Source: Diospyros lotus
Lineage: Eukaryota; Streptophyta; Magnoliopsida; Ericales; Ebenaceae
NCBI RefSeq assembly: GCF_014633365.1
Contig: NC_068350.1
Location: 28,139,119 to 28,203,118 of the forward strand
Length of the DNA: 64,000 nucleotides
Reading direction: 5' to 3'
The notes beneath the pieces were generated by a model. That model was given only the letters and a program-made list of their open reading frames with translations, made no database searches and was not told the origin of the DNA. Made by a program: the position numbers and the translations under genes. The stretch's first letter is position 1; every line of letters begins with the position of its first letter. This document shows, piece by piece, positions 1-12,662 of the stretch.

Positions 1-180
1 TCTTCAGAAACACAAAGGTCCAATTGCTTACTTGGATGTTGCTGGTAGCCTTCATTGCATGTGTGGATCCGTGAGCTTGCTTCAATACTAAAATCAAGAT
101 AAAGAGTGATAACAGTTCATGAAAGCAAAACATTAATTTCCCTTTTTTATATATATATATATATTTTTTTTAATTAACCA
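1..180 (-). other. 3' noncoding part of outer Athila element
   Basis: This stretch lies just downstream (minus strand) of the outer Athila polyprotein stop. It is AT-rich with a (ta)n/t-rich run near 150-175 and shows no coding frame. By position it should lead toward the element's 3' region and 3' LTR, which would lie to the left of the window. Confidence 0.4.
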
Positions 181-3100
181 CTACCCAATGGGTGGTTCTG
201 TAAGGTCCATGCTCTCTTCCTGTTCATTCAAAGATTCATAGTATGGTTTTAGACGTTGTCCATTCACTTTGAGAATCTGACCAGATTGAAGATTTTCAAT
301 ATCAAATACACCATGAGCTGAGATGGAACGAATTTTGAAGGGCCCAGTCCACCTTGACTTGAGTTTTCCAGGAAACAGATGGAGCCTTGAATCGTAAAGT
401 AGCACATGTTGACCTATACAAAAAAATTTCCTGTTAATGTGCTGGTCATGTAATTTCTTCATGTGCATCTTAGAAAACTTGGCATTCTCAAATGCCTCGT
501 TTCTAAGTTCCTCAAGCTCATTCAGTTGCACCTTTCTGTTAAGTTCCACCTCTTCTAAACTTTCATTCATCTTCCTGATGGCCCAGTAAGCTTTGTGCTC
601 AACCTCTACTGGCAGATGACATGGTTTTCCATAAACCAGTCGATAGGGAGACATGCCCAATATGGTTTTATGTGCAGTCCTATAGGCCCAAAGAGCATTG
701 ATCAACCTCAAAGACCAATCCTTTCGGTTGGAATTGACAGTTTTTTCTAAAATGCGCTTGATCTCCCTATTTGCCAATTCTGCCTGGCCATTTGTCTGAG
801 GGTGGTATGGCATTGAGACCTTATGAACTACCCCATACTTTTTCATTAATTCTGCCACTGGCTTGTTACAGAAATGAGAACCCCCATCACTGATGATGGC
901 ACGAGGCATTCCAAACCTACTGAAAATGTTTTCTTTGAAAAATTTTACCACTATCCTGTGATCATTTGTCCTTGTTGGGATTGCCTCAACCCACTTGGAA
1001 ACATAGTCTACAGCAAGAAGGATGTATTCATGACCAAGCGAGTTAACAAAAGGGCCCATAAAATCTATTCCCCAATAATCAAAAAATTCAAGAACCAGAA
1101 TGGGCTGCAAATGCATCATACTCTTTTTTATCAGACTTCCTAACCTCTGGCATCTATCACATGACAAGCAAAACTGGTGTACACCCCTAAACATGGTAGG
1201 CCAGTAAAATCCACTTTGTAGGATTTTTGCTATGGTTTTCCGGGTAGAGAAATGACCTCCACAAGCAAGGGTGTGATAGAAGTTCATAACACTATGTTGC
1301 TCATGTTCTAGAATGCATCTTCGCACAATTTGATCAGCACAATATTTAAACAGATATGGTTCATCCTAGAAAAATGTTCTGACCTTCCTGAAAAAAATTT
1401 GTCTATCTGGCTTAGTCCAATGACTGGGAACTGTTCCTACAGCTAAATAATTAGCTATGTCAGCGTACCAAGGGGCAGAAGTTAATCTACTCACATGAAG
1501 AATATGTTCATCAGGAAAGTTATCAGGAATGGATCCCTTAGTAAGATCCTGACCTGGGATTCTAGACAGATGGTCAGCTACAACATTTTCTACTCCCTTT
1601 TTATCCTTAATTTCTATGTGGAACTCTTGGAGGAGCAGAATCCACCTAATGAGGCGTGGCTTGGTGTTTTGCTTGGTGAGCAGATATTTCAAAGCAGTGT
1701 GATCTGTGTACACAATCACCTTTGATCCTATCAAGTATGACCTAAATTTATCCAATGCAAACACCACAGCCAACAATTCTTTTTCTGTGGTAATGTAATT
1801 TCTCTGGGCTTCATTTAAGGTTCTGCTAGCATAGTAAATGACATGGGGCTTATTCTCTTTGCTCTGTCCTAACACAGCCCCTATGACATAATCACTCGCA
1901 TCACACATTAGTTCAAAAGGTAAAGTCCAGTCAGGAGGTTGTATGATGGGTGCAGTGATAAGTGCATGTTTCAGCTTCTCAAAGGCACTTTGACAATTTG
2001 GGGTCCACTCGAATGGAACGTCCTGAGACAACAGACAACACGAGGGTCTTGCTATTGTGCTAAATGAGGCAATAAATCTCCTGTAAAAGCCAGCGTGACC
2101 AAGAAAGGATCTAATGTCCTTGACATTTCTAGGGGCTGGAAGCTTCTAAATGGCTTCAACTTTGGCCTTGTCGACTTCTAGACCCCTAGATGAGACTATG
2201 TGTCCTAAGACAATGCCTTGGTTAACCATGAAGTGGCATTTTTCCCAATTGAGCACAAGGTGAGTCTCCTCACAACGAATCAAAACTTTCTCCAGATTTT
2301 TTAAACACAAGTCAAAGCTACTTTCATAGGCAGAGAAGTCATCCATAAACACCTCTACAATATGTTCATCCATTTCACTAAAGATACTCATCATACACCT
2401 TTGAAAGGTGGCAGGAGCATTACACAATCCAAATGGCATACGTTTATATGCAAATGTCCCAAAAGGGCAGGTGAAGGTTGTTTTCTCTTGATCTTCCAGT
2501 GCTACGTCAATCTGATTATATCCTGAATATCCATCCAAAAAATAGTAGAATGCTTGACCTGCTATCCTTTCAAGTGTTTGGTCCAGAAACAGGAGAGGAA
2601 AATGGTCCTTTCTGGTCATGGAGTTGAGTTTTTATAGTCTATGCACACACGCCAACTTGTTTGGAGGCGGATCAGGACTAACTCATTCTTCTCATTTTTC
2701 ACCACAGTAACTCCAGACTGTTTAGGAACGACCTGAGTTGGACTAACCCATTTTGAATCAGATATTGGATAAATAATACCTGCATCTAGTAATTTGAGCA
2801 CTTCTTTTCGAACCACTTCTTTCATATTAGGATTCAGCCTTCTCTGCATTTGCCTCACTGGTTTTGAATTTTCTTCTAAGAAGATCCTATGGGTGCAAAT
2901 TAGAGGGCTAATTCCGTGCAAGTCTGATATGGTCCATCCTAAAGCCTTCTTGTGTGCTCTCAGTACTTTCATCAACTGCACTTCTTGTTGGGTACTTAGG
3001 CTGGAAGAAATGACTACTGGGTATGTCTCTCCTTCTCCTAGAAAGGCATACTTCAACTCAAATGGCAGTGGCTTCTTTTCAGGAATGGGTGGATAACTCA

Positions 3101-4354
3101 CAGAGGTTGATGGTTTGTTCAACGGTTCTACAGGCTCTAGCTTAGGAATCCATTGAGTCAAGGGCATCTCACTTTCCTTTCTGATATCCTCCAAACGATT
3201 ATCTCCTTTCACAGTTTGAGTGAGAATTTCTTTCTCAAAATACTCTTCAGACAGAGTTTGAATCAAATCTACCTCTTCTATCTCACTTTCAGTGTACTGT
3301 TGTTTGGAAATTCTGAAAATATTCATCTCCACAGTCATGTTTCCAAACGACAGTTTCAAAACTCCATTCCTACAGTTAATGATTGCATTGGAAGTTGCTA
3401 GGAATGGTCTCCCCAAGATGACAGGAACAGGTGGTTGTGGACCATGATGGAGTTGAGTGTCTAGAACTATGAAGTCTACTGGGAAGTAGAATTTATCCAC
3501 CTGAACTAAGACATCTTCCACAATACCCCTAGGAACTTTGACTGATCTGTCTGCCAGTTGCAGAGTGACTCTGGTAGGCTTAAGTTCTCCCAAACCCAAT
3601 TGTTGATAGACACTATAAGGTAATAGGTTGACACTTGCTCCTAAATCTAAGAGTGCCTGATCAACCTTCTGGCTTCCTATTATGCATGAGATGGTTGGAC
3701 AGCCTGGGTCCTTGTATTTGGGAGGAGTCTTAAATTGCAAAATGGAGCTCACTTGCTCAGTCAGAAATGCTTTTCCATGCACGTTCACTTTTCTCTTTTC
3801 AGTGCAAAGATCTTTTAGGAATTTCGCATATGAGGGTGTTTGTTTGATCGCATCCAAGAGTGGAATATTCATCCTTACTTGTTTAAACACCTCATATTTG
3901 TCAGCATTTTGTTGTTCCTTTTTTGTAACACTCAGTCTTTGAGGAAAGGGAGGTTTAGAATGATATTGACTTTCTCTTTCAATGTTCTTACCTTTTCCAT
4001 CTTCTTTTTGTTTTTGCTTCTTTTTTTCTTTTTCATTGTTTTCATTTTTCTCTAAGGTTGGCTCCTGTCCTTCTGCTTTCTCTTCCTCAACAACAGTTTG
4101 GCTTATCCTAAGATCATTTGGTTTTTCAATCACCTTTCCACTTCTTAGGATAGTCACAGATTGGACTTGTTCATGTGCATTACTTTCACCACTAGAAGAT
4201 TCCACCTGATTTGTTTGCCTAACTGGGTTAGGGTTGGTTTGAGAAGGGAATCTTCCAGGTTCTCTCACACTTAGTGTTTGGGTCAACTTTGTTATCTGGC
4301 TTCTCATATCCTCCACGGCTCTATTTGTTTGCTCTTGATTCTTTGTAAGCTGGG
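181..4354 (-). pseudogene. Outer Athila gag(C-part)-protease-RT-RNase H-integrase, broken
   Basis: On the minus strand this reads from the gag C-terminal region (left of the inner insertion at 4354) through the aspartic protease motif [12 protein letters not shown], reverse transcriptase (FGLCNAP, FMDDFSAYE), RNase H ([16 protein letters not shown]), the integrase zinc finger (GGHF...CLSCDRC), the integrase core ([27 protein letters not shown]) and a GPF-type tail. It is closely related to the intact copy at 6405-11924. Breaks: a 1-nt deletion near 2630 (the frame changes between RT motifs), an in-frame stop near 2143 where the intact copy has Gln, and one near 1365 where it has Trp. The DDFSAYE sequence replaces the usual DDFSVYG. 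The 5' part of this gene lies at 17750-19076. It is non-functional as it stands. Confidence 0.93.
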
Positions 4355-4555
4355 TGATTAGTGATCAATTTTGTAAAAATTTTATTATAATTTCACCCTT
4401 ATTTTGATCTTAAAATGGTTTAAATTGAATATTATTATGCATTTTGAAATTTTGTGCATGTTTAAAAATATTAATATAAAAATATATAAAATATAAAAAA
4501 ATTAAATATAATATATAAAATAATATAATATATATATAATAATATAAATATGGAA

Positions 4556-4704
4556 AGCCCAGGCCCAAGCCCAACACATGGAAAGCCCAGGCCCAAGCCC
4601 AACACAAGGAAGGCCCAAGCCCAAGCCCAACACAAGGAAGGCCCAAGCCCAAGCCCAACACAAGGAAGGCCCAAGCCCAACACAAGGAAGGCCCAAGCCC
4701 AAAA
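4556..4704 (+). repeat. GCCCAA-rich tandem repeat in LTR U3
   Basis: Imperfect repeats of AGGCCCAAGCCCAACACA-like units occupy this part of the LTR, with the same array at 16126-16274. Open frames over it in several phases are low-complexity artefacts, not genes. Confidence 0.85.
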
Positions 4705-4733
4705 ATATGAAAAGCCCAAGTCCCACAAATTGA

Positions 4734-4816
4734 TGACATCATCGCTTACATCATGGGTTGGAGTGACATCATTGCTTACATCATGAGTTGGAATGACATC
4801 ATCGCTTACATCATGT
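4734..4816 (+). repeat. Three 30-bp repeats with TGACATCAT, upstream of TATA
   Basis: Three near-identical units (TGACATCATCGCTTACATCAT type) lie about 110-190 bp upstream of the TATA box, with the same array in the 3' LTR (about 16304-16386). Position and TGACATCA core suggest enhancer-like sites, possibly bZIP type. That role is inferred. Confidence 0.6.
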
Positions 4817-4927
4817 GTTAGATATTTTATTTATCTTTGTATTTTTAAATTAGTTATTTTATTTTTCTTTAGATATTTTGTATTATTAAATTATATAATT
4901 GAGTGGTCTCTATTGCATCTTTTACCC

Positions 4928-4936
4928 TATAAATAG
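4928..4936 (+). promoter_or_regulatory. TATA box of the 5' LTR
   Basis: TATAAATAG in an otherwise non-repetitive stretch of the LTR, after the TGACATC repeats. The matching site in the 3' LTR is at 16498-16506. The transcript start (start of R) is expected about 30 bp downstream. Confidence 0.75.
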
Positions 4937-5123
4937 AGCACTTAGGGTGCATTTGTAACCATTCAATTTTTCCTATAATGAAAGTATAGTTATGTTCTTG
5001 AAATTTCTCTCTCAAAATTTTCACTTTAGTTTCAATATGATTTCGTTCTTAGAATTTCTCTCTTAAATCTTCAACCTTTGTTTCCATATAGTTGTATTAT
5101 GTTATTCATATTATCTTTTTATT

Positions 5124-5440
5124 ATATACGGCCTATATGGTCGGTTGAATATTGTCTTTAAATATTGTCTTTTCATTATATACCGCCTATATGGTCGGTT
5201 AAAAAATAGTCTTTCAATTCTTGTCTTTTCATTATATACCGCCTATATGGTCGGTTAAAAAATAGTCTTTCAATTCTTGTCTTTTCATTATAAACCGCCT
5301 ATATGGTCGGTTAAAAAATAGTCTTTCAATTCTTGTCTTTTCATTATAAACCGCCTATATGGTCGGTTAAAAAATAGTCTTTCAATTCTTGTCTTTTCAT
5401 TATAAACCGCCTATATGGTCGGTTAAAAAATAGTCTTTTA
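5124..5440 (+). repeat. 56-bp tandem array (six units) in the LTR leader
   Basis: Six units contain ACCGCCTATATGGTCGGT, a near-palindrome with ACCG/CGGT ends, with a 56-bp period. The 3' LTR has five units (about 16697-16940), one of them with a G to A change. The array lies downstream of the TATA box, so it should be transcribed into R/U5 RNA and could form a run of weak hairpins. Confidence 0.9.
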
Positions 5441-6235
5441 AATACTGTCTTTTAATTCCCGTCATTTAAATTCCTGCCAATTTATTTTAAAAATGAAGAT
5501 GAGTAGCTAAATCCGATCTTGGGTTAAGGCGAGGACAGTGTCCAACGCCAATGATTCCCAAAGAAAGCTGCGCTTCAATTGTGTAATATTAATCTGATTT
5601 AATTTGAGCAGTGTGCGTATAGTGTATCTTTGAGTTTGGATTGGAGCATAAGCCTAACTTAGAGTTTCCATGCCACGTATGGAGATTGCTAGACCTGGAA
5701 ATGTTTTCATACCCAAGCCCAAATGATTAATCTGTACCTATAAATTCTATCTGTGGGATATAATTCAATTTATGATAATTGCTTGACTTAGAATTTCCAT
5801 GCCATGTATGGAGATTGCTTAAACAAGAATTATCATTATCTTGAACTAAAATTACTCATAGATCTACAAAACTTAATTCAGATGAATATTATTGATCTTT
5901 TCTATTAAGTTGGGAATTAATTGGTTTTGACACTGAAATTGTCTTGACCCAAGCTACTTAAACTCATTGTTAATTTAGTTTTAATCATTTCCTTTAGATT
6001 ATCTTAATCACCTCTTAAAATCAAATATTCAGTGATTTCTGTTTTCATCCAAAATAATCTCCCTGTGAACCGACTCGGACTCACCGAATTATAAATTTAA
6101 AATTGTACTACACGCACACTCGCACACTGGCGAGTATAATCGCCCTATACCTGCTTTAACAAAAGGATTAATGTTTGATAAATTTGGTTGTTGTTTTGAT
6201 AAATAAATGTGCAGGGTAGCGTAGCAGTCAGTTTT

Positions 6236-6253
6236 TGGCGCCGTTGCCGGGGA
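6236..6253 (+). other. Primer binding site, tRNA-Asp type
   Basis: TGGCGCCGTTGCCGGGGA lies 5 bp after the 5' LTR and is complementary to the 3' end of plant tRNA-Asp, the usual primer of Athila/Tat elements. Confidence 0.93.
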
Positions 6254-6404
6254 GATTAATTGGTAACTTAGTGTGTTATTTTTGTTGTTTTACTACTTTT
6301 AAAAAAAAACAAAAAAAATAATAAATATTTTAAAGATAAAGAAAAAAAATCTATATACTTAAAAAAAAAAACTTGTTAGGTAACTTTTAGTTACTAAACA
6401 GTGT

Positions 6405-9400
6405 ATGAGACTTAGATCAGGTAGAGTGCTAGAACAAGAAGTCCATTCACAATCTCTAATGTCTCAACAAAATGATAACATGTCTGCTCAAGGGGGTGAT
6501 CATGTTGATCAAGATCCCTTGGGAGCTGAAATGCTTCGACCTCTCAGGGACTATTTGCACCCTCCGAGGCAAACTACTCCCTCTTGCATTGTACTTCCAG
6601 TTAACCATCATAGATTCAACTTTAAACCGGGTACCATTCAGATGTTACCTACTTTTCATGGTATGGATTCGGAAAATCCGTACACTCACATGAGAGAATT
6701 TGAAGAGGTCTGCGGCACTTGTGTCGATCAGAATGTCAATGAGGATACTGTGAGGCTAAAATTGTTCCCATTTTCATTAAAAGACAAAGCTAAAATGTGG
6801 TTAAACACATTAGAGTCGAGATCAATAGGAACATGGAGAGAAATGCAAACTAAATTTTTAAAGAAATATTTTCCGGCCAATAGGACAGCATCCCTTCAAA
6901 GACAAATGATGAACTTTGCTTGTAAACCCACCGAGTCATTTGCTCAAGCTTGGGATCGTTTCAAAGATCTACTTCTTACTTGCCCACATCATGCTTTTGA
7001 GCAGTGGCGGGTGGTTAGTTTTTTTCATGATGCCTTAACCCCTAACCTTAAGATGTTAGTGTCGACCATGTGCAATGGTGAATTTTATGAGAAGACACCT
7101 GAAGAAGCTTTTCACTTTTTCGACACTTTAGCTGAGAATACTAGGAATTGGGAGGTAAGTCCATTGTCTTTGGAAGACTCAAGAGAGCATGTCAGTCCAC
7201 AACCTCGAGGAAAATTTCAAATAAGTGAAAGTGATAACATCAATGCCCGGTTAACAGCATTAACAAAGAAGATGGAAGAATTAGAGTTAAAAAAAACCAA
7301 GGCCGTCCATGAGGTGGAAGTCCTTTGCGTGGTTTGTGAGACGAATGGCCATATGACAGAAGATTGTCCTACCATTCCTGCTTTTAAAGAGGTCCTCTAT
7401 GGCCAAGCATCTGGAGTACAACCACGTCAGACAGAGGGTAGGCCTTATCAGAATCAGAATCAGAGTGGGAACTACTTAGGGTACAATCCTAATTCCAATA
7501 CATACCACCCCAACTCCCGTAATCACCCTAATTTTTCATGGAGAAATGATTCTGCCGCCCAACCCCATGCACCATTCCCCTCACAGCCACAGTCTTACCA
7601 ACCAAACCAAAGGTCATCTGGTGCATATCAACCTCCTCATAAGAGATCTCTAGAGGACACCCTACAACAATTCATGCAAGGTCAAATAGGAACTAATACC
7701 CAAGTAGCCAAGTTTCAAGAACAAACAAATAGGGCTCTAGAAGACATGAGAAGTCAGCTAACTAAGTTGACTCAGACCTTGAGTGTTAGAGAACCAGGAA
7801 AGTTTCCCTCACAACCAAGTCCGAACCCCGTAGGTCAAGCCCATAGAGCCGAAGGGTCATCTAGTGAGAATCATGAACAAGTCCAGTCTGTCACTGTCCT
7901 TAGGAGTGGGAAAGTAATTGAGAAACCTAAGGACCCTAGGACAATGTGGCCTACCATTAGTAAAAAAGACCAAGGGCATGATGAAATGAATGATGAGGAA
8001 GTGAATGAAGGAAGTAAAGAGGGTAAAAAGAAAGCTGAGAAGGAAGAAAGAGAGCAAGAGAGAAAGCAAAAGGAAAAAGGGAAGAGTGTTGAAGAGAGAT
8101 CCAAATTTGAACCTCGACCACCCTTTCCTCAAAAATTAACCCAATCAAAAAGAGATAAAACAAATGCAGACATATACGAAGTATTCAAACAAGTAAGGAT
8201 AAACATTCCTTTATTGGATGCAATTAAGCAAACACCTTCGTATGCTAAGTTTTTGAAGGATCTCTGTACAGTCAAAAGAAAAATCAATGTGCGGGAAAAA
8301 GCATTCTTAACAGAACAAGTAAGTGCTATCCTTCAATTTAAGACCCCTCCAAAGTACAAGGACCCAGGATGTCCTACCATTGCTTGCATAATTGGAAGCC
8401 AAAAAGTCGACCAAGCACTTCTTGACCTAGGGGCTAGTGTCAATCTGTTGCCTTTCAGTGTCTATCAGCAACTAGGGTTAGGAGAACTCAAGCCCACTAG
8501 GGTCACTCTTCAATTGGCTGACCGATCAGTAAAAGTTCCTCGTGGGATTGTGGAGGATGTCCTAATCCAAGTGGACAAATTCTATTTCCCAGTGGACTTT
8601 ATTGTCTTAGATACCCAGCCCCACCAGGGTCCTCAGTCACCTATTCCCGTTATCCTAGGGAGACCATTCCTTGCTACTTCGAATGCAATCATCAATTGTA
8701 GGAATGGGATCATGAAACTATCATTTGGGAATATGACGGTGGAGATGAATGTTTTCAAGGTAACTAAGCAACCAAATGACGAAATGGAATTGGAGGAAGT
8801 AGATTTAATCCAGACCTTAAGTGAAGAATACTTTGAGGAGGCTCTTTATGAGCAGGTTATTTATAAATTAGAGAAGCAAACTTCGAAAGGGATAGAGCCT
8901 GACGTTGAGTCAGCCAGGGTGATCACACAACTGATGCTTGGCCTAGAGCCATTGAAATTACCTGGGAATGAAACCACACCATCTTTGGTTCGTCCACCCC
9001 AACTTGAGAGAAAACCATTGCCGAATCACCTTAAGTACGCATTCTTAGGTGAAAGGGAGTCTTTGCCAGTAGTGATTTCATCAAGCCTAGAATTGCATCA
9101 AGAGGAAGCATTACTAGATCTCCTCAGAATGCACAAAAAAGCTATAGGATGGTCTATCTCTGACCTACATGGCATTAGCCCCCTCACCTGCACCCATAGG
9201 ATATTCTTAGAGGAAAATGCGAAACCTGTAAGGCAAATGCAAAGGCGTTTGAACCCGAACATGAAAGAAGTTGTCCGGGGAGAGGTTCTTAAACTGTTAG
9301 ATGCAGGTATCATCTACCCCATCTCAGATTCCAAATGGGTCAGTCCGACTCAAGTTGTACCTAAGAAGTCAGGAGTCACTGTGATAGCAAATGAGAACAA

Positions 9401-11924
9401 TGAGCTCATCCCTACGCGCATCCAGACTGGATGGCGTATGTGCATTGATTATAGGAAGCTCAACTCTGTGACAAGGAAGGATCATTTTCCGCTTCCATTT
9501 CTAGATCAAGTCTTAGAGAGAATAGCGGGACATGCCTTCTACTGCTTCTTGGATGGGTACTCTGGGTATAATCAAATAGAAATTGCGTTAGAGGATCAGG
9601 AGAAGACCACATTCACTTGTCCATTTGGGACATTTGCTTACAGACGAATGCCATTCGGTCTATGCAATGCCCCTGCAACATTTCAAAGATGCGTGATGAG
9701 CATTTTTAGTGAATTGGTAGAGAATGTGGTGGAAGTTTTCATGGATGACTTCTCAGTGTATGGAGATAGCTTTAATAGTTGTCTGAAAAATTTAGAAAGA
9801 GTCTTAGAGAGGTGCAAGGAAACGCATTTAGTGCTAAATTGGGAGAAGTGCCACTTCATGGTCACTCAAGGAAGTGTCTTAGGACACATTGTTTCTTCTA
9901 AGGGTATTGAGGTCGATCAGTTTAAGGTTGAATTAATTCAAAAATTACCCGCCCCAAAGAATGTGAGGGATGTTAGGTCTTTTCTTGGCCATGCTGGTTT
10001 TTATAGGCGCTTTATTGCTTCATTCAGTACCATAGCCAAACCTTTATGTCGCCTTTTAGTCCTAGACATGCCCTTTGAGTGGACTAGTAAGTGTCAAGCT
10101 GCTTTTGAGAAATTAAAAAACTCACTTGTTTCTGCACCTATCATTCAGTCCCCTGATTGGTCCCTACCATTTGAGCTGATGTGTGACGCCAGTGATTACA
10201 CGATAGGAGCCGTGTTAGGTCAGAGGAAAGACAAGAAACCTTATGTGATATATTACGCTAGCAAAACTCTTAATGAGGCTCAAAAGAACTACACCACGAC
10301 AGAGAAAGAGTTGCTAGCAGTTGTCTACGCCCTAGACAAATTCCGGTCTTACCTCGTGGGGTCACTGGTGATTGTTTTTACTGACCATGCTGCTCTTAAA
10401 TATTTATTAACAAAGCAAGATGCAAAACCCCGTCTCCTTAGATGGATCTTATTGTTACAAGAATTCCATATCGAGATCAGAGACAAAAAAGGGGTAGAAA
10501 ATGTGGTAGCCGATCACTTGTCTCGTCTACCATGCCAAAATCTTAATCAATTTGAAAACCCAATCCAAGATTCCTTTCCTGACGAACAATTGTTTCAAAC
10601 AAACACTCAAACTGAACCACTCACCTTTCCATGGTACGCTGATATAGCAAATTATCTAGTCACTAGACAGATCCCAGATTATTGGTCCAAACTAGATAAA
10701 GAAAAAGTTTTTAGGAAGGTGGTGACATTTTTCTGGAATGACCCGTATCTGTTCAAATATTGTCCTGACCAAATCATTCGTAGATGCATCCCTAATCATG
10801 AACAACAAAGTGTCATAAATTTTTGTCACACTCTTGCTTGTGGAGGCCATTTTTCCATCAAGAAAACAATTGCAAAAATTCTACAAAGTGGATTTTATTG
10901 GCCAACATTATTTAAGGATGTGTACAGATTTTGTTCAAGTTGTGATCGATGTCAAAAACTAGGCAGTCTATCCAAGAGAAACATGATGCCATTACAACCA
11001 ATCCAGGTGTTAGAAGTCTTTGACTGCTGGGGTATAGACTTTATGGGTCCATTTGTTAGTTCATTTGGGCATGAGTATATCTTACTTGCTGTTGACTATG
11101 TGTCCAAATGGGTTGAGGCAATCCCGACAAGGAGCAATGACCATAGGATTGTGGTGAAATTTTTAAGGGAAAACATTTTTAGTCGGTTTGGGATGCCACG
11201 AGCGATCATTAGTGATGGGGGTTCCCATTTTTGTAACAAGGTCGTGGCAGGTCTCATGAAAAAATATGGTGTGTTGCACAAGATTTCCACGCCGTACCAT
11301 CCCCAAACCAGTGGTCAGGCTGAGCTAGCTAATAGGGAGATTAAACATATCTTAGAAAAGACCGTTGCCACCAATCGCAAAGATTGGTCTTTGAGATTAG
11401 TAGACGCTCTTTGGGCATATAGGACTGCATATAAAACGATCTTGGGAATGTCTCCATATAGATTAGTGTATGGTAAACCTTGTCATCTTCCTGTGGAAAT
11501 TGAACATAGAGCATATTGGGCAATTCAAAGAATCAACAAAAGTTTGACCGAAGCAGGCTTCTCTAGGAAGCTCCAATTAAATGAGCTTGATGAAATAAGA
11601 AAAGATGCATTTGAAAATGCACGACTGGCTAAGCTTCGCATGAAAGAGTTGCATGACCGACGCATCATTAGGAAAAGCTTTCATGTCGGGCAACAGGTAC
11701 TTTTGTATGATTCTCGATTGCATTTATTCCCAGGAAAATTAAAATCAAGATGGGTTGGCCCCTTCATAATCAAGTCCATCTCGGAATATGGGGCTTTCGA
11801 AATTGAAAATCAAGAGTCAGGGCAATGCCTTAAGGTCAATGGTCATAGGTTGAAACCTTATCAGTATAGTTATGAGGAAGACGAAGGAAGTGTGGATTTA
11901 GGGGATCCACCATTAAATGAGTAA
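6405..11924 (+). CDS. Athila gag-pol polyprotein, 1839 aa, intact
   Basis: A single open frame from an ATG 174 bp after the LTR. Approximate residues: gag domain 70-250; zinc knuckle of CX2CX4HX4C form ([14 protein letters not shown]) near 307-320; glutamine-rich linker; basic/acidic stretch 520-560; aspartic protease motif [12 protein letters not shown] near 672; reverse transcriptase 930-1130 with FGLCNAP and FMDDFSVYG (near 1111); RNase H starting [16 protein letters not shown] (near 1258); integrase zinc finger (H...H...CSSCDRC) 1475-1525; catalytic core with WGIDFMGPF (near 1541), ISDGGSHF (near 1601) and [10 protein letters not shown] (near 1643), giving D, D and E; and a GPF-type module near 1785. 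Gag and pol are fused without frameshift or stop. No disabling mutation is visible, so this copy could be active. Functional state cannot be judged from sequence alone. Confidence 0.96.
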   Translation: MRLRSGRVLEQEVHSQSLMSQQNDNMSAQGGDHVDQDPLGAEMLRPLRDYLHPPRQTTPSCIVLPVNHHRFNFKPGTIQMLPTFHGMDSENPYTHMREFEEVCGTCVDQNVNEDTVRLKLFPFSLKDKAKMWLNTLESRSIGTWREMQTKFLKKYFPANRTASLQRQMMNFACKPTESFAQAWDRFKDLLLTCPHHAFEQWRVVSFFHDALTPNLKMLVSTMCNGEFYEKTPEEAFHFFDTLAENTRNWEVSPLSLEDSREHVSPQPRGKFQISESDNINARLTALTKKMEELELKKTKAVHEVEVLCVVCETNGHMTEDCPTIPAFKEVLYGQASGVQPRQTEGRPYQNQNQSGNYLGYNPNSNTYHPNSRNHPNFSWRNDSAAQPHAPFPSQPQSYQPNQRSSGAYQPPHKRSLEDTLQQFMQGQIGTNTQVAKFQEQTNRALEDMRSQLTKLTQTLSVREPGKFPSQPSPNPVGQAHRAEGSSSENHEQVQSVTVLRSGKVIEKPKDPRTMWPTISKKDQGHDEMNDEEVNEGSKEGKKKAEKEEREQERKQKEKGKSVEERSKFEPRPPFPQKLTQSKRDKTNADIYEVFKQVRINIPLLDAIKQTPSYAKFLKDLCTVKRKINVREKAFLTEQVSAILQFKTPPKYKDPGCPTIACIIGSQKVDQALLDLGASVNLLPFSVYQQLGLGELKPTRVTLQLADRSVKVPRGIVEDVLIQVDKFYFPVDFIVLDTQPHQGPQSPIPVILGRPFLATSNAIINCRNGIMKLSFGNMTVEMNVFKVTKQPNDEMELEEVDLIQTLSEEYFEEALYEQVIYKLEKQTSKGIEPDVESARVITQLMLGLEPLKLPGNETTPSLVRPPQLERKPLPNHLKYAFLGERESLPVVISSSLELHQEEALLDLLRMHKKAIGWSISDLHGISPLTCTHRIFLEENAKPVRQMQRRLNPNMKEVVRGEVLKLLDAGIIYPISDSKWVSPTQVVPKKSGVTVIANENNELIPTRIQTGWRMCIDYRKLNSVTRKDHFPLPFLDQVLERIAGHAFYCFLDGYSGYNQIEIALEDQEKTTFTCPFGTFAYRRMPFGLCNAPATFQRCVMSIFSELVENVVEVFMDDFSVYGDSFNSCLKNLERVLERCKETHLVLNWEKCHFMVTQGSVLGHIVSSKGIEVDQFKVELIQKLPAPKNVRDVRSFLGHAGFYRRFIASFSTIAKPLCRLLVLDMPFEWTSKCQAAFEKLKNSLVSAPIIQSPDWSLPFELMCDASDYTIGAVLGQRKDKKPYVIYYASKTLNEAQKNYTTTEKELLAVVYALDKFRSYLVGSLVIVFTDHAALKYLLTKQDAKPRLLRWILLLQEFHIEIRDKKGVENVVADHLSRLPCQNLNQFENPIQDSFPDEQLFQTNTQTEPLTFPWYADIANYLVTRQIPDYWSKLDKEKVFRKVVTFFWNDPYLFKYCPDQIIRRCIPNHEQQSVINFCHTLACGGHFSIKKTIAKILQSGFYWPTLFKDVYRFCSSCDRCQKLGSLSKRNMMPLQPIQVLEVFDCWGIDFMGPFVSSFGHEYILLAVDYVSKWVEAIPTRSNDHRIVVKFLRENIFSRFGMPRAIISDGGSHFCNKVVAGLMKKYGVLHKISTPYHPQTSGQAELANREIKHILEKTVATNRKDWSLRLVDALWAYRTAYKTILGMSPYRLVYGKPCHLPVEIEHRAYWAIQRINKSLTEAGFSRKLQLNELDEIRKDAFENARLAKLRMKELHDRRIIRKSFHVGQQVLLYDSRLHLFPGKLKSRWVGPFIIKSISEYGAFEIENQESGQCLKVNGHRLKPYQYSYEEDEGSVDLGDPPLNE

Positions 11925-12125
11925 AAGAGGTTTCGTATCGTCTGGGAATCTGACGTTAAAAGACCACCTTTCCATTTAGGTTAAATGGATGTCTTTAGGT
12001 CCAGGACATTAATAACAACCCCTGTAGCTATTCAGGGTGAAGAAAACATCACATATTCATGCATCGATGACCGCCAGGTATGTCTATCCTCTATCTTTTC
12101 TATTATTGTCGATTGAGGACAATAC

Positions 12126-12149
12126 GCAATTCAAGTTGGGGGGTAAGGT
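12126..12149 (+). repeat. Polypurine-tract-like repeat, left copy
   Basis: GCAATTCAAGTTGGGGGG followed by TAAGGT, about 200 bp after the pol stop. Nearly the same sequence occurs at 14411-14436, and the core AAGTTGGGGGG is the true polypurine tract at the 3' LTR. The two internal copies bracket the accessory module. Confidence 0.75.
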
Positions 12150-12340
12150 GGGAATTGTTGTTTTGTGTGGTATATGTGATTTTGATTTTATGAGGCCCCT
12201 TCAAAAAAAAATTATTAAAAAATATATAATAAAATAAAAACTTTATTTTCTTAATATATATATATATATAAAAATATAAGAAGGAGACAAACTCAACGCC
12301 GATGACAACTATTTATTTATTTTTTGGGCAGAGCAATCAC

Positions 12341-12545
12341 ACTGCCCTATAAAGGAAACGACACACTTCCCTATAAAGGAAAAGGAGACGCGGAACGTTG
12401 AAAAGAAACACCGAACGTTGAAAAAGGAGACGCCAGACGTGACCCTGCACTTGTGGCACGTCTCGAGCCAAGTGTAGTTGTTGGAATGGTGACTTCCACA
12501 GCCCTATAAGAGACCCCGTATCTGCATGAGGCAAGCCACACTTCT
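12341..12545 (+). promoter_or_regulatory. Internal promoter-like region upstream of accessory genes
   Basis: Three CCCTATAA-type TATA-like motifs occur: at 12348 and 12372 (both CCCTATAAAGGAAA) and at 12505 (GCCCTATAAGAG). Between them lie two copies of GAACGTTGAAAA and an inverted repeat AGACGTG / CACGTCT (12435-12441 and 12457-12463) with ACGT cores of the kind bound by plant bZIP factors. The region is more GC-rich than its surroundings. A start about 30 bp after the third TATA (near 12540) would give a roughly 120-nt leader to the ATG at 12663. Promoter activity is inferred from these motifs only. Confidence 0.45.
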
Positions 12546-12662
12546 TTGAGCTCAGTCTTCTCTCATTTGTGTTATTCTCCGATCAGGTACTCTCGTTCCT
12601 TTTGTAAGGTTCATTATTTTGTTTTACTTTTCTTTTACTATAGTTCTGTTTTAAAAAAAAAA

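Larger units (their letters stand above)
4355..6230 (+). repeat. 5' LTR of the young Athila element (1876 bp)
   Basis: It starts TGATTAG and ends GCAGTCA and is nearly identical to 15925-17744 (1820 bp). It contains, in order, an AT-rich start, a GCCCAA-rich array (about 4556-4704), three 30-bp units starting TGACATC at 4734, 4764 and 4794, a TATA box at 4928, and a 56-bp tandem array. The 56-bp length difference from the 3' LTR equals one array unit (six units here, five there). Confidence 0.96.

Noticed and set aside
4410..4786. Overlapping ORFs on both strands over the GCCCAA array (also 15980-16356)
   Set aside because: Low-complexity repeat in the LTR gives open frames in several phases; no protein family features and exact duplication in both LTRs.
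7857..8163. Minus-strand frames rich in Phe/Leu/Ser opposite gag
   Set aside because: Shadows of the Lys/Glu-rich gag segment on the other strand.
12037..12237. 66-codon frame after pol
   Set aside because: Begins at GTG, spans the purine tract and has no recognisable features.
12546..12662. Extended N-terminus of the Cys-cluster ORF with a hydrophobic, signal-like segment
   Set aside because: It depends on a TTG start; the first ATG is at 12663 after a poly-A run, and the upstream part looks like a leader with a splice donor.
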